The notes beneath the pieces are model-generated. The model did no database searches. It was given only the letters and a program-made list of their open reading frames with translations, and was not told the DNA's origin. The position numbers and the translations under genes were made by a program. Shown piece after piece: positions 26,271 to 34,962 of a stretch of 64,000 nt of DNA. How positions within the stretch are numbered: the stretch's first letter is position 1; every line of letters starts with the position of its first letter. The stretch is from contig NZ_RHQM01000004.1 in assembly GCF_003935375.1 (NCBI RefSeq), forward strand, positions 1 to 64,000, given 5' to 3'. The stretch is from Stutzerimonas xanthomarina. Its GTDB lineage: Bacteria; Pseudomonadota; Gammaproteobacteria; Pseudomonadales; Pseudomonadaceae.

Positions 26271-27083
26271 TCACTCTACCCAGTGCGGATAGAAGTCGAG
26301 CGCGACCTGGGTGTTGGCGTCCTGCAGCGCGACAACGTCCTCTGGCGCATCGCCGGCGTCCCGACCCAGTCGGTCGCCGCGAAAGAAGAAACGGCGGCCA
26401 TCGGCGAACGTGAGGAACAGACCAACCGCGCCATGACCGTCCAGCGGCACCAGCACGACCTGGCCGTCGCCGAACAGATCCAGGCTGCGACGGTGCTCCC
26501 GATAGGGGCTCGCCTGGAACTCCAGCGACTGCCAGCGGACCGGGTGGCGAAACTGGCTGGACAACACCGCTGGCGGCGTGGCAGCCTCCAGATAGCCTAG
26601 GCTGTCCGCGCTGGCCAATACCGGTACCTCGGGATAGTCGGCCAGCCCCGAAGCGTGCTCCCAGCGCACGCAGCCCAGCACTATACGGTCGATGTCCAGC
26701 CCGTCCCGCTCCAGCTGGTCGCGTGCCGGTTGCACCTCGCCGTAGCGCTTGATCCGCCACGGCAGCTCGGCGTCCAGCTGCGCGTCGATCTGCCTACCGA
26801 GCCCGGTTCCAAACAGCAAGCGGCTGCCGCGATGCTCGATCAGAATCGCGATGTGCTGCGTGGGCGGCGCCTCCTGCCAACCGTTCCGTCCCAGCAAGAA
26901 GTCGCCACTGTCGCTCTGCGCCGTCTTCACCAGGCTGAAGCGCAACCCTTGCACAGCCGAAGCATCCTCGACGAAGCCAAACAGGGACACTGCCAGCCCG
27001 ATCACCACCAACAGCGATACTCCGATCCGGCGGCCCGAATGCCGGCCTTGCTCGCCTGGCATCCGACCATTCTGCACGTTCAT
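26271..27083 (-). CDS. membrane-anchored metallo-beta-lactamase-fold-like protein lacking the metal motif
   Basis: A 270-residue protein with an N-terminal hydrophobic helix (about 20-37), probably an anchor or uncleaved signal. The rest follows the MBL layout: HIAILIEHRGSRLLFGTGLG, then IDRIVLGCVRWEHASGLADYP, then LDGHGAVGLFLTFADGRR and FFFRGD. The HxHxDH motif is replaced by C138-V-R140-W-E142-H143; H217 and D237 remain. It is therefore probably a non-catalytic or altered member. It starts four bases after the GST stop, so it is likely co-transcribed. Function unknown. Confidence 0.7.
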   Translation of the reverse strand: MNVQNGRMPGEQGRHSGRRIGVSLLVVIGLAVSLFGFVEDASAVQGLRFSLVKTAQSDSGDFLLGRNGWQEAPPTQHIAILIEHRGSRLLFGTGLGRQIDAQLDAELPWRIKRYGEVQPARDQLERDGLDIDRIVLGCVRWEHASGLADYPEVPVLASADSLGYLEAATPPAVLSSQFRHPVRWQSLEFQASPYREHRRSLDLFGDGQVVLVPLDGHGAVGLFLTFADGRRFFFRGDRLGRDAGDAPEDVVALQDANTQVALDFYPHWVE

Positions 27084-27087
27084 GGCG

Positions 27088-27681
27088 TCACAACCCCAGC
27101 ATGCCGAGATAACCCGGCAACGCTCGAACGCGGGCGAACCACGCCTGCAGCGCCGGATATGCCTGCAGATCGAGCCCGCCATCGCCTCCGAGCGCAACGT
27201 TCGGGTAGACGGCGATATCGGCGATGGTCGGTTCGCTGGTCTGCGCCAGCCAGGCGTGCTGTGCAAGGTGCCGCTCGAGCGTACGCAGGGTGCTGGCGGC
27301 ACGTGCCTGCGCCAGCGGCTCGTCGATGGGCCGGCCGAAAAGCTTGCCCAGACGCAGCGTAGCCGGACCGTGCTGCACCTCGTTGGCAGCGAAGCTCAGC
27401 CAGCTGGCGATGCGGCCTTGGGCCTCGGCGTCCTGCGGGAACCACTCAGGGGCATAACGCTGGGCCAGATAAACCAGGATCGCCTGGGAATCGCCAAGTC
27501 GAAAGTCGCCGTCCTCGAGCACCGGAATCTGCCCCCGCGGGTTGATTTCCCGAAATGCAGGCTGCTTCTGCTCGCCCGCCAGTAGATTCACCGGCACCAG
27601 CTCGACTGGCTGGCCGATCAGGCTGAGAAACAGGCGAACCTTGTGGCAATTGCCGGATAGGGTCAGGTCGTAAAGCTTCAT
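27088..27681 (-). CDS. glutathione S-transferase family protein
   Basis: A 197-residue GST. The thioredoxin-like N-terminal domain (about 1-78) has SGNCHKVRL at the active-site loop and the conserved cis-Pro/glutathione segment GQIPVLEDGDFRLGDSQAIL. The helical C-terminal domain follows, with the N-capping TIADIAVYP. ATG 27681 is chosen because the fold begins there; the longer frame runs through the divergent promoter. It leads a unit with the MBL-like protein and diguanylate cyclase genes and is divergent from a TetR-type regulator, which probably controls it. Confidence 0.9.
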   Translation of the reverse strand: MKLYDLTLSGNCHKVRLFLSLIGQPVELVPVNLLAGEQKQPAFREINPRGQIPVLEDGDFRLGDSQAILVYLAQRYAPEWFPQDAEAQGRIASWLSFAANEVQHGPATLRLGKLFGRPIDEPLAQARAASTLRTLERHLAQHAWLAQTSEPTIADIAVYPNVALGGDGGLDLQAYPALQAWFARVRALPGYLGMLGL

Positions 27682-27718
27682 GGTGTTGCCCTCGTGATTG
27701 GCTGCGACTGGATAATAG

Positions 27719-27732
27719 ACAGACCTGTCTGT
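27719..27732. promoter_or_regulatory. predicted operator between GST and TetR-type genes
   Basis: ACAGAC-CT-GTCTGT is a perfect 6-2-6 inverted repeat within ATAGACAGACCTGTCTGTAC, 38 bases upstream of the GST start and 85 bases upstream of the tetR start. Its shape resembles NemR-type TetR operators (TAGAC and GTCTA half-sites). It probably binds the adjacent TetR protein. No other strong dyad is seen in the gap. Confidence 0.6.
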
Positions 27733-27816
27733 ACACTGCAAGCACCAACGCAAATCCACCCCAACTGGAGCAAGCCGCGAGCGCTCCCGCATAATGTCGA
27801 ACCACAGGAGGTATCC

Positions 27817-28377
27817 ATGGCATCGAACAAGCGCGACCAGTTGCTCAACACCGCAGAGAATCTGTTCTATCGCGAGGGCTATCACGCCACCGGCATCGAT
27901 CGCATCCTGGCCGAATCCGGCGTGGCCAAAATGACGCTGTACAAACACTTCAAGTCCAAGGACGAGCTGATCCTGGCCGTGCTGGAAGCGCGCCACGAGC
28001 TGATGCTGACGCGCCTGCGCGAGCGCGCCGGCAAGCTGCCGCCGCGCGAGGCGCTACTGGGCGTTTTCGATGGGCTGCACGGGATGATCCATGGCAACGG
28101 CGCCTTCTGCGGTTGCCTGTTCATAAACGCTGCGGCCGAATATCAGGACCGTGAGCACCCCATCCATCGGCGCTCGGCGGCCTACAAGGCGGAGCTGCAG
28201 AGTCATCTGCGCGAACTGCTGGAACGGTTGGATGCCCCCGAGCCGCTGCGGCTGGCGCGACAGCTGCAGTACCTGCTCGAAGGGGCGCTGAGCATGGCGC
28301 ACATCGAGGGTCCAGGCGAGCAGGCGCTGGACGCCAAGGCCGCCGCCGAGTGCCTGCTGACCGCCGCAGGCATCTGA
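27817..28377 (+). CDS. TetR-family regulator, possibly redox-sensing
   Basis: A 186-residue TetR protein with helix-turn-helix at about 25-45 (ATGIDRILAESGVAKMTLYKHF). The ligand domain contains FCGCLFINAAAEYQD with C98 and C100, close to the place where the NemR subgroup has its reactive Cys, so electrophile sensing is possible. ATG 27817 has an ideal AGGAGG upstream. It is divergent from the GST unit and probably represses it through the palindrome at 27719-27732. Confidence 0.85.
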   Translation: MASNKRDQLLNTAENLFYREGYHATGIDRILAESGVAKMTLYKHFKSKDELILAVLEARHELMLTRLRERAGKLPPREALLGVFDGLHGMIHGNGAFCGCLFINAAAEYQDREHPIHRRSAAYKAELQSHLRELLERLDAPEPLRLARQLQYLLEGALSMAHIEGPGEQALDAKAAAECLLTAAGI

Positions 28378-28396
28378 GCGCGCCGGTCAGGCGCGC
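28378..28396. terminator. possible hairpin between convergent tetR and RND genes
   Basis: GCGCGCC and GGCGCGC form a 7-bp stem with a five-base loop between the tetR stop and the RND stop. There is no T run on either strand, so it would be at best a weak or factor-assisted terminator. Confidence 0.3.
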
Positions 28397-28409
28397 CCGA
28401 TAAACACCG

Positions 28410-31400
28410 TCAGCCGGCGCTCGCCTCGTCTTCGCGAACCCGGAACCAGGCCGCGTACAGCGCCGGCAGGAACAGCAGCGTCAGCGCCGTGGCGACGATC
28501 AGGCCACCCATGATCGCCACCGCCATTGGCCCGAAGAAGATACTGCGCGACAACGGAATCATCGCCAGCACCGAGGCCAGCGCGGTCAGCACGATGGGCC
28601 GGAAGCGGCGCACCGTGGCATCGACGATGGCGGTGAAGCGCGCCTGACCGGCACCGATGTCCTGCTCGATCTGATCCACCAGAATCACCGAGTTACGCAT
28701 GATCATCCCCGACAGCGCGATGGTGCCGAGCATCGCCACAAAGCCGAACGGCTGCCCGAACAACAGCAGGAACAGTGCAACACCGATGATGCCCAGCGGC
28801 GCGGTGAGGAACACCATGGCCGAGCGCGAGAAACTCTTGAGCTGCGCCATCAGCAGGGTCAGCACGACGATGACGAACAGCGGCATGCCGGCATTCACCG
28901 AACGCTGGCCGCGCTCGGAGTCCTCCACCGTTCCGCCAACCTCCAGCAGATAGCCGCCGGGCAGCTGATCGCGAATGTCTGCCAGGGTCGGCTCGATCTG
29001 CCGCACCAGCGCAGCCGGTTGCTGCTCCCCGTACACGTCGGCACGCACGGTGACCGTCGGCAGGCGGTTGCGATGCCAGATCACGCCCTCCTCGAAGCCG
29101 TACTCAAGCGTCGCCACTTGCGACAGAGGCACGCTGCGCCCGCTCTCGGTTGGGATAGCCAGGCTCGGCAGCATCGACAGCTCAAGCCGCTCGCGCTCGG
29201 TGCCGCGCAGGAGGATCTCGATCAGCTCGTTGTCCTCGCGGAACTGGCTGACGCTGCTGCCGGTGAAGGTGCGCCGCAGGAAGCCGGACAGCTCGGCGGT
29301 GGTCACGCCCAACGCCCGGGCACGATCCTGATCGACGTTCAGCCGGACCATCTTGCTCGGCTCCTGCCAGTCCAGATGGACGTTGGCCACGTGCGGGTTC
29401 TCGTTGACCTTTGCAGCAACCTGGCGAGCCAGCCCGCGCACCACGTCGATGTGCTCGCCGGTGACACGGAACTGCACCGGATAGCCCACCGGCGGGCCAT
29501 TCTCCAGTCGCGTCACGCGACCACGCAGGCTCGGGAAGTCCTCGCGCATACGCTCGATCAGCCAACTGCGCAGAGCCTCGCGGGATTCGATGCTGTCGGC
29601 CAGCACGACGAACTGGGCGAAGCTGGTCGCCGGCAGCTGCTGATCCAGCGGCAGGTAGAAACGCGGCGAGCCGGTGCCGACGTAAGCCACGTAGTTGTCG
29701 ATGCCGGCCCGTTCCTTGAGTAGCTGTTCCAGCCGCGCCACCTCCGCTTCGGTCGCCTTCAACGAGGCGCCTTCGGCCAGTTTGAGATCGACCATCAGCT
29801 CCAAACGGCCGGACGCGGGGAAGAACTGTTGCGGCACCAGGCGGAACAGCACCACCGCGGCGGCGAAGATCGCCAGGGTGAGCAGGATGACGGTCTTGCG
29901 CCGGCGCACGCAGAAGGTCACCACGCGCCGTACGCGCTGGTAGAACGGGGTTGCGTAAGGATCGTGGCCTTCGCTGCTTGTGCCGTGCTTGTGTGCAGAT
30001 TTTTTGGCCAGGTCCGGCAGCAGTTTTTCGCCGATCAGCGGTACGAACATTACCGCGGCGATCCAGGACGCGATGAGCGAAATGGCCACAACCTGGAATA
30101 TCGAACGGGTGTATTCACCGGTACTGGAATTGGCGGTGGCGATTGGCAGGAAACCGGCGGCGGTGATCAGCGTGCCGGTCAGCATCGGGAACGCCGTGCT
30201 GGTCCAGGCGAAGCTGGCGGCCTTGAGGCGGTCGTAACCCTGCTCCATCTTGATCGCCATCATCTCCACCGCAATGATCGCGTCATCCACCATCAGCCCG
30301 AGGGCCAGGACCAGGGCGCCGAGGGAGATCTTGTGCAGGCCGATGTCCAGATAGCTCATGGCGGCAAAGGTCATTGCCAGCACCAGCGGAATCGACAGCG
30401 CGACCACCAGCCCGGTACGCACGCCTAGCGAGAAGAAACTCACCAGCAGCACAATCACCAGCGCCTCGATCAGCACCTTGACGAACTCGCCGACGCTGGT
30501 CTTCACCGCAGCGGGCTGATCCGAGACCTTGCGCAGCTGCATCCCCGCCGGCAGCTCCTGCTGCAGGCGGGCGAACTCCTGCTCCAGTGCCTCGCCCAGC
30601 ACCAGGATGTCGCCACCGCTTTTCATCGATACCGCCAGCCCCAGTGCCGGCTCGCCCATGAAGCGCATGCGCGGCGCGGGCGGGTCGTTGAAGCCGCGAT
30701 GCACCTCGGCAACATCGCCGATACGGAAGGTGCGGCCGGCAACGCGGATGGGGAAATCACGAATCTCCTTGACCGTCTCGAAGCTACCGGTGACGCGCAG
30801 CTGCACCCGATCGCTGATCGTCTCGACGAAACCGGCAGCCGTTACCGCGTTCTGCGCCTCCAGCGCCTGGCGCACGGCTTCCAGCGGAACGCCGAGCGTG
30901 GCCAGTTTGACGTTGGAGAGCTCGATCCAGATCTTCTCGTCCTGCAGGCCGATCAGCTCGACCTTGCCGACGTTCTTCACCCGCTGCAGCTGCAGCTGGA
31001 TGCGGTCGGCGTAGTCCTTGAGGATCGCGTAGTCGAAACCGTCGCCAGTCAGGGCGTAGATGTTGCCGAAGGTGGTGCCGAACTCGTCATTGAAGAAGGG
31101 CCCCTGCACACCCGGCGGAAAGGTGTGCTGGATGTCGCCGATCTTCTTGCGAATCTGGTACCAGAGATCGGGAATGTCCTTCGAGCGCATCGAGTCGCGT
31201 GCCATGAAGGTGACATTGGATTCGCCCGGTCGGGAGAACGAGACGATGCGCTCGTACTCGCCGGTTTCCATCAGCTTCTTCTCGATGCGCTCGGTGACCT
31301 GGCGCGATACTTCCTCGGCGGTAGCGCCCGGCCATTGCGTCTGGATGACCATGGCCTTGAAGGTGAATGGCGGGTCCTCGCTCTGGCCGAGCTTGCTGTA

Positions 31401-31490
31401 CGACAGCGCGCCGACGATCGCCAGCAGCAGCATCAGGTAGACGACGATCTGCCGGTTCTGCAGCGCCCAGGCGGAGAGATTGAAGCGCAT
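28410..31490 (-). CDS. RND efflux transporter, inner-membrane permease subunit
   Basis: A 1026-residue RND pump with the usual internal duplication: TM1 (about 10-30), a large periplasmic loop, TM2-6, then a second half with TM7-12. TM4 carries the proton-relay pair in LGLMVDDAIIAVEMM, as in AcrB/MexB relatives. It exports compounds across both membranes in a tripartite complex. The membrane-fusion gene lies immediately upstream (five bases apart), but no outer-membrane channel is encoded, so a shared TolC/OprM-type channel is likely. Substrates cannot be told. Confidence 0.93.
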   Translation of the reverse strand: MRFNLSAWALQNRQIVVYLMLLLAIVGALSYSKLGQSEDPPFTFKAMVIQTQWPGATAEEVSRQVTERIEKKLMETGEYERIVSFSRPGESNVTFMARDSMRSKDIPDLWYQIRKKIGDIQHTFPPGVQGPFFNDEFGTTFGNIYALTGDGFDYAILKDYADRIQLQLQRVKNVGKVELIGLQDEKIWIELSNVKLATLGVPLEAVRQALEAQNAVTAAGFVETISDRVQLRVTGSFETVKEIRDFPIRVAGRTFRIGDVAEVHRGFNDPPAPRMRFMGEPALGLAVSMKSGGDILVLGEALEQEFARLQQELPAGMQLRKVSDQPAAVKTSVGEFVKVLIEALVIVLLVSFFSLGVRTGLVVALSIPLVLAMTFAAMSYLDIGLHKISLGALVLALGLMVDDAIIAVEMMAIKMEQGYDRLKAASFAWTSTAFPMLTGTLITAAGFLPIATANSSTGEYTRSIFQVVAISLIASWIAAVMFVPLIGEKLLPDLAKKSAHKHGTSSEGHDPYATPFYQRVRRVVTFCVRRRKTVILLTLAIFAAAVVLFRLVPQQFFPASGRLELMVDLKLAEGASLKATEAEVARLEQLLKERAGIDNYVAYVGTGSPRFYLPLDQQLPATSFAQFVVLADSIESREALRSWLIERMREDFPSLRGRVTRLENGPPVGYPVQFRVTGEHIDVVRGLARQVAAKVNENPHVANVHLDWQEPSKMVRLNVDQDRARALGVTTAELSGFLRRTFTGSSVSQFREDNELIEILLRGTERERLELSMLPSLAIPTESGRSVPLSQVATLEYGFEEGVIWHRNRLPTVTVRADVYGEQQPAALVRQIEPTLADIRDQLPGGYLLEVGGTVEDSERGQRSVNAGMPLFVIVVLTLLMAQLKSFSRSAMVFLTAPLGIIGVALFLLLFGQPFGFVAMLGTIALSGMIMRNSVILVDQIEQDIGAGQARFTAIVDATVRRFRPIVLTALASVLAMIPLSRSIFFGPMAVAIMGGLIVATALTLLFLPALYAAWFRVREDEASAG

Positions 31491-31495
31491 CGCGA

Positions 31496-32596
31496 TTACT
31501 CCTGGGCGGCCAGCTCGACGGGGCGATTGTGGCGATCCACCGGGCGAACCGGCTGGTTATCGCTGAGCATCTGCACCCCGGCCAGGACGATCCAGTCGTC
31601 GGCGTCGAGCCCTTCGAGGACTGGCACCAGCTGTTCGCCGAAGGGCCCGGTCCGAACCTCGACCCGCTCGACGGTGGAATCGGCTCTGAGCCGCCAGACA
31701 TGCGCCCGGCCCTTTTCCGCACTCAGAGCTGACAGCGGCACCGCCAGCGACACTTCGCCATCGCGGCGAATGCTCACCAGCGCGCTCTGCCCCAGCTCGG
31801 CCGGCACCTCCTGCTCGCTGAAGGCAACGCGCGCGGAATAGGTCCGCGACTGCGCATCGGCGGCTGGCGAGAGTTCGCGGATCTTGCCGAGATAGTGGCG
31901 CCCCGGTTGCGACCAGAGTTCGACCTCGACTTCCTGGCCAACCCGGTAGCGCTCCAGCGACTGCTCCGGCAGATCGATGGCCACTTCCCGCTCGCCATCC
32001 GTTGCCAGTACGAACGCGGTCTGCCCCGCAGCGACCACCTGCCCCACCTCGACTCGGCGCTGCGCGATCAAGCCATCGCTGGTGGCGCGCAGTACCGCGT
32101 AATCGACCTGATTGCTGGCCACATCGAATTCGGCGCGCGCCTGCTGCAAACGAGCAGCCGCGGCGCGATAGGCGTTGTCGGCGTTATCGAACTGCGACTG
32201 GCTGACCAGCTGGCGACCGAGCAGCGCCTTGTAGCGGTCATGTTCGGCCTTGGCCACGCGCAGATTGGCTTCTGCGGCCGCCACCTGCGCGCGCATGCCG
32301 TCCAGCTGCAGCCGCACGTCCTGCGGATCGAGACGTGCCAGGGGCTGGTCCTTGCGTACGCGGTCGCCCGCTTCGACCAGCCGCTCGACGACCTTGCCGC
32401 CGATGCGAAAGGCCAGCTCAGGCTCGTAACGCGCGTGCACTTCGCCGGGATAGCTCTCGCGTGCTTCGCTGGCCGGCTGCGGCTGCACCACCATGACCGG
32501 ACGAGGCAGTTGCTGCGGAGGCTCGCCGTTGCCGCAGGCGACCAGAACAAGTGCACAACCGAACATAGAGGCAAGGGACAAGGCATGTCGGAACAC
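31496..32596 (-). CDS. RND efflux membrane-fusion lipoprotein
   Basis: A 366-residue periplasmic adaptor with a lipoprotein signal (about 1-21, lipobox LVAC). A biotinyl-lipoyl-like domain (about 50-75 and 165-200) is split by a coiled-coil hairpin (about 90-160) and followed by beta-barrel and membrane-proximal domains. It links the RND permease to an outer-membrane channel. The start is GTG at 32596 with a weak ribosome site. A TetR regulator is divergent, and a palindrome lies 38 bases upstream. Confidence 0.9.
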   Translation of the reverse strand: MFRHALSLASMFGCALVLVACGNGEPPQQLPRPVMVVQPQPASEARESYPGEVHARYEPELAFRIGGKVVERLVEAGDRVRKDQPLARLDPQDVRLQLDGMRAQVAAAEANLRVAKAEHDRYKALLGRQLVSQSQFDNADNAYRAAAARLQQARAEFDVASNQVDYAVLRATSDGLIAQRRVEVGQVVAAGQTAFVLATDGEREVAIDLPEQSLERYRVGQEVEVELWSQPGRHYLGKIRELSPAADAQSRTYSARVAFSEQEVPAELGQSALVSIRRDGEVSLAVPLSALSAEKGRAHVWRLRADSTVERVEVRTGPFGEQLVPVLEGLDADDWIVLAGVQMLSDNQPVRPVDRHNRPVELAAQE

Positions 32597-32633
32597 GATG
32601 AAGTCTCTCTGTCGCGAAGCGGATTGGAATACT

Positions 32634-32649
32634 TATACTGAGCGGTATA
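32634..32649. promoter_or_regulatory. predicted TetR operator of the RND pump
   Basis: TATAC-TGAGCG-GTATA is a 5-6-5 inverted repeat inside an AT-rich patch (ACTTATACTGAGCGGTATAG) between the divergent efflux and tetR genes. It matches the usual form of TetR-family operators at efflux promoters (TATAC-N6-GTATA) and probably binds the adjacent regulator, repressing both directions. Confidence 0.65.
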
Positions 32650-32689
32650 GTAAAAATAGCGTACCAGCCAGTCCACTATTAAAACGCCC

Positions 32690-33325
32690 ATGACAGAAAT
32701 CCATTCCGTATCGCCCGGCCCAGGCCGCCCGAAGGACCCCGCCAAGCGCGAGGCGATCCTCGCTGCCGCACAGGTGCTGTTCCTCGGCAACGGCTACGAA
32801 GGCAGCAGCATGGAGGCCATCGCCGCCGAAGCCGGCGTTTCCAAGCTCACGCTGTACAGCCACTTCAAGGACAAGGAGGCGCTCTTCAGCGCGGCCGTGA
32901 AGACCACCTGCGAAACGCGCCTGCCGAGGCGGCTGTTTCAGGTGGAGGCGGATTGCGACATCGAGCAGGTGCTGCTGGCGATCGGTGGCGCCTTCAATGA
33001 GCTGGTCAATAGCCCCGAGTCCATCGGTCTGCATCGGGTGATGGTGGCGATGGCGACGCAGAATCCGGGGCTGGTGAAGATGTTCTTCGATGCCGGCCCG
33101 CAGCAGCTGCTGTGCGATCTGCAACAGCTGTTCAGCAGGGCCGACGCGCTGGGCCTGCTGGAGATCGACGACCCACTGCGCGCCGCGGAGCATTTCTGCT
33201 CGCTGATCAAGGGTGCCCAGCATTTCCGCCTGCTGGTCGGCTATGCCGAGGCGCCAACCGATGAGGAAGGCAACCTGCACGTGCGGGACGCGGTGAGTGT
33301 GTTTCTGCGCGCCTATCGTTGCTGA
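32690..33325 (+). CDS. TetR-family regulator of the RND pump
   Basis: The 211-residue protein has an N-terminal TetR helix-turn-helix (about 16-62: AKREAILAAAQVLFLGNGYEG, VSKLTLYSHFKDKEALF) and an AcrR/AefR-like C-terminal ligand domain. It is divergent from the RND operon with one clear palindrome between, the standard layout for a local repressor of efflux genes. Ligand unknown. The chosen start ATG 32690 keeps a short polar N-terminal arm (PGPGRPKDPA) usual in this subgroup. Confidence 0.88.
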   Translation: MTEIHSVSPGPGRPKDPAKREAILAAAQVLFLGNGYEGSSMEAIAAEAGVSKLTLYSHFKDKEALFSAAVKTTCETRLPRRLFQVEADCDIEQVLLAIGGAFNELVNSPESIGLHRVMVAMATQNPGLVKMFFDAGPQQLLCDLQQLFSRADALGLLEIDDPLRAAEHFCSLIKGAQHFRLLVGYAEAPTDEEGNLHVRDAVSVFLRAYRC

Positions 33326-33358
33326 CCTGAGCAAGCGAGAGGTTCGCGGACTGGGGAA

Positions 33359-34135
33359 TCAGCCCTGCAGCTTCTTCTTCGGATAGATGTCGTAGCGGCT
33401 GGATTTTCCTTCCAGGCTGTAGCCGGGCTTGGCGCCTTCGATGGCCGGCGCCTTGCGCGGACGCTTGACCACCACACGATGGCTGGCCAGCTCCAGTGCC
33501 GCGGCCAGCAGCGCCGGCGCGTCCATATCGTCGCCGACGAAGGGTCGGAACAGGCGCATCTCCTTCTTCACCAGCGCACTCTTTTCGCGATGGGGAAACA
33601 TCGGGTCGAGGTAGATGACCTGCGGCGCCTCGCCCTGCCACTGCGTCATCAGCTCGATGGCATTGCCCTTGAGCAGGGTCATCCGCGCGGCGATAGCACC
33701 CACCTCGGCGTCCCCAGCCGCGCGACCCAGACCATCCTCCAGCAGCGCGGCAATCAGCGGCTGGCGTTCGATCAGGCTTACTTCACAGCCCAGCGTCGCC
33801 AGCACGAAGGCATCGCGCCCGAGTCCCGCTGTAGCATCCAGCACCCGTGGCCGGATACCGGGCTGGATGCCCACGGCCTTGGCGATCATCTGCCCACTGT
33901 TGCCACCGAACTGACGCCGGTGCGCTGCGGCCCCCTCGACGAAATCCACCCGTACCGGCCCCGGTGCCTGCGCCTCGAGCAACTGCAGCTGCAAGCCGTC
34001 CGCGCCAATCTGCAAAGCGAATTCGGCCGCGTCCTGAATTTCCGGCAAGTCGAGACGCTGCGCCCATTGATGGGCGGCAGCGGCGAACTGAGGAGTCAGC
34101 GGTTCGACTCGAACCACAGGGTTGCGTGCGGACAT
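33359..34135 (-). CDS. rsmJ: 16S rRNA (guanine(1516)-N(2))-methyltransferase RsmJ
   Basis: A 258-residue SAM-dependent enzyme that methylates G1516 of 16S rRNA. The class I methyltransferase core is seen in [19 protein letters not shown] (SAM loop), followed by EVSLIERQP and the catalytic [10 protein letters not shown] motif characteristic of RsmJ. ATG 34135 is chosen; the longer frame adds residues not expected in the family. The start matches the usual RsmJ length of about 250-260. Confidence 0.92.
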   Translation of the reverse strand: MSARNPVVRVEPLTPQFAAAAHQWAQRLDLPEIQDAAEFALQIGADGLQLQLLEAQAPGPVRVDFVEGAAAHRRQFGGNSGQMIAKAVGIQPGIRPRVLDATAGLGRDAFVLATLGCEVSLIERQPLIAALLEDGLGRAAGDAEVGAIAARMTLLKGNAIELMTQWQGEAPQVIYLDPMFPHREKSALVKKEMRLFRPFVGDDMDAPALLAAALELASHRVVVKRPRKAPAIEGAKPGYSLEGKSSRYDIYPKKKLQG

Positions 34136-34200
34136 TGGGCATCCAGCGGTGATGGAAAGCCGCGCATTGTGCCAGAGCATTCCAGGCTGCGCGCGAGCGT

Positions 34201-34893
34201 TCAGCGGCACATGCCGAAGCCACCCATGTCGACGTGAAAGTGGTCGTGGTGGGCCGCGTTGTATTCCGGCCCGAGCGTCACGTTGAACGCATCGCAGGCC
34301 GCATCGCGAGCCAGCCGCAGGAAACGCGCCTTGTCGCCCTCGCCGTCCCAGTCCCGAGCCACGGTGATGCGGGTGCCATCCTCAAGGTGAAAGCCCGCCA
34401 TATCCAGCGCATTGGCGCTGGCGTGCTGGCTGCGGCGGTTGCTGCGGGCGATGTTGCGACAGGCAAAGCTGCCGAAGTGATCAATGCGCACCACCGGCTG
34501 CTCGAATACTGCCTGGGCCGCCGGCTGAAGCCCGTGCAACTCGAACATCGCATAAGCCGCCGCCAGCGGACAGGTGGCGAGAAAAGGCCCGTTGAACCGC
34601 ACGTCCGAGCCCTGCACCCGAACGCTGTTCTTGACCGGACAGCCGGGCTCCGGCGTGCTGTCCGGCACGGCTGAATAACGCAGCGGCGCCGTGGCGAGCG
34701 CCTGTTCGCAGAGCGTTCGGTCCTGCTGCAGGCGCCGCAGCTTGAGTGGCGTCAACAGGTTCGGCGGCTCACGGATGTCCAGCGGCGCCCAGGGGTTCCA
34801 GCGCGGCGGGATGTCGATCAGATCCTGCCGCACCGCCAGGGCGAAGCCCGCAAGCAGCAGCAACAGGAGAAGAAAGAAGCGGCCAAAGGTCAT
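34201..34893 (-). CDS. extensin-like C-terminal domain protein
   Basis: A 230-residue protein with an N-terminal membrane anchor or signal (about 5-22, [16 protein letters not shown]) and an extensin_C domain (about 75-230). The end shows the Cys- and His-rich pattern typical of the domain: [30 protein letters not shown]. The fold resembles D-Ala-D-Ala peptidases of the LAS type (metal His in HDHFH), so a cell-wall role is possible, but members are not well characterised. It lies between rsmJ and a DUF72 gene on the same strand. Confidence 0.85.
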   Translation of the reverse strand: MTFGRFFLLLLLLLAGFALAVRQDLIDIPPRWNPWAPLDIREPPNLLTPLKLRRLQQDRTLCEQALATAPLRYSAVPDSTPEPGCPVKNSVRVQGSDVRFNGPFLATCPLAAAYAMFELHGLQPAAQAVFEQPVVRIDHFGSFACRNIARSNRRSQHASANALDMAGFHLEDGTRITVARDWDGEGDKARFLRLARDAACDAFNVTLGPEYNAAHHDHFHVDMGGFGMCR

Positions 34894-34962
34894 TCCTTAT
34901 GGGCAACAGCCAACCCGCGAAGTTGAGAGGGATGTTTTACAAAACTGGTCGAAACCGCTGGC

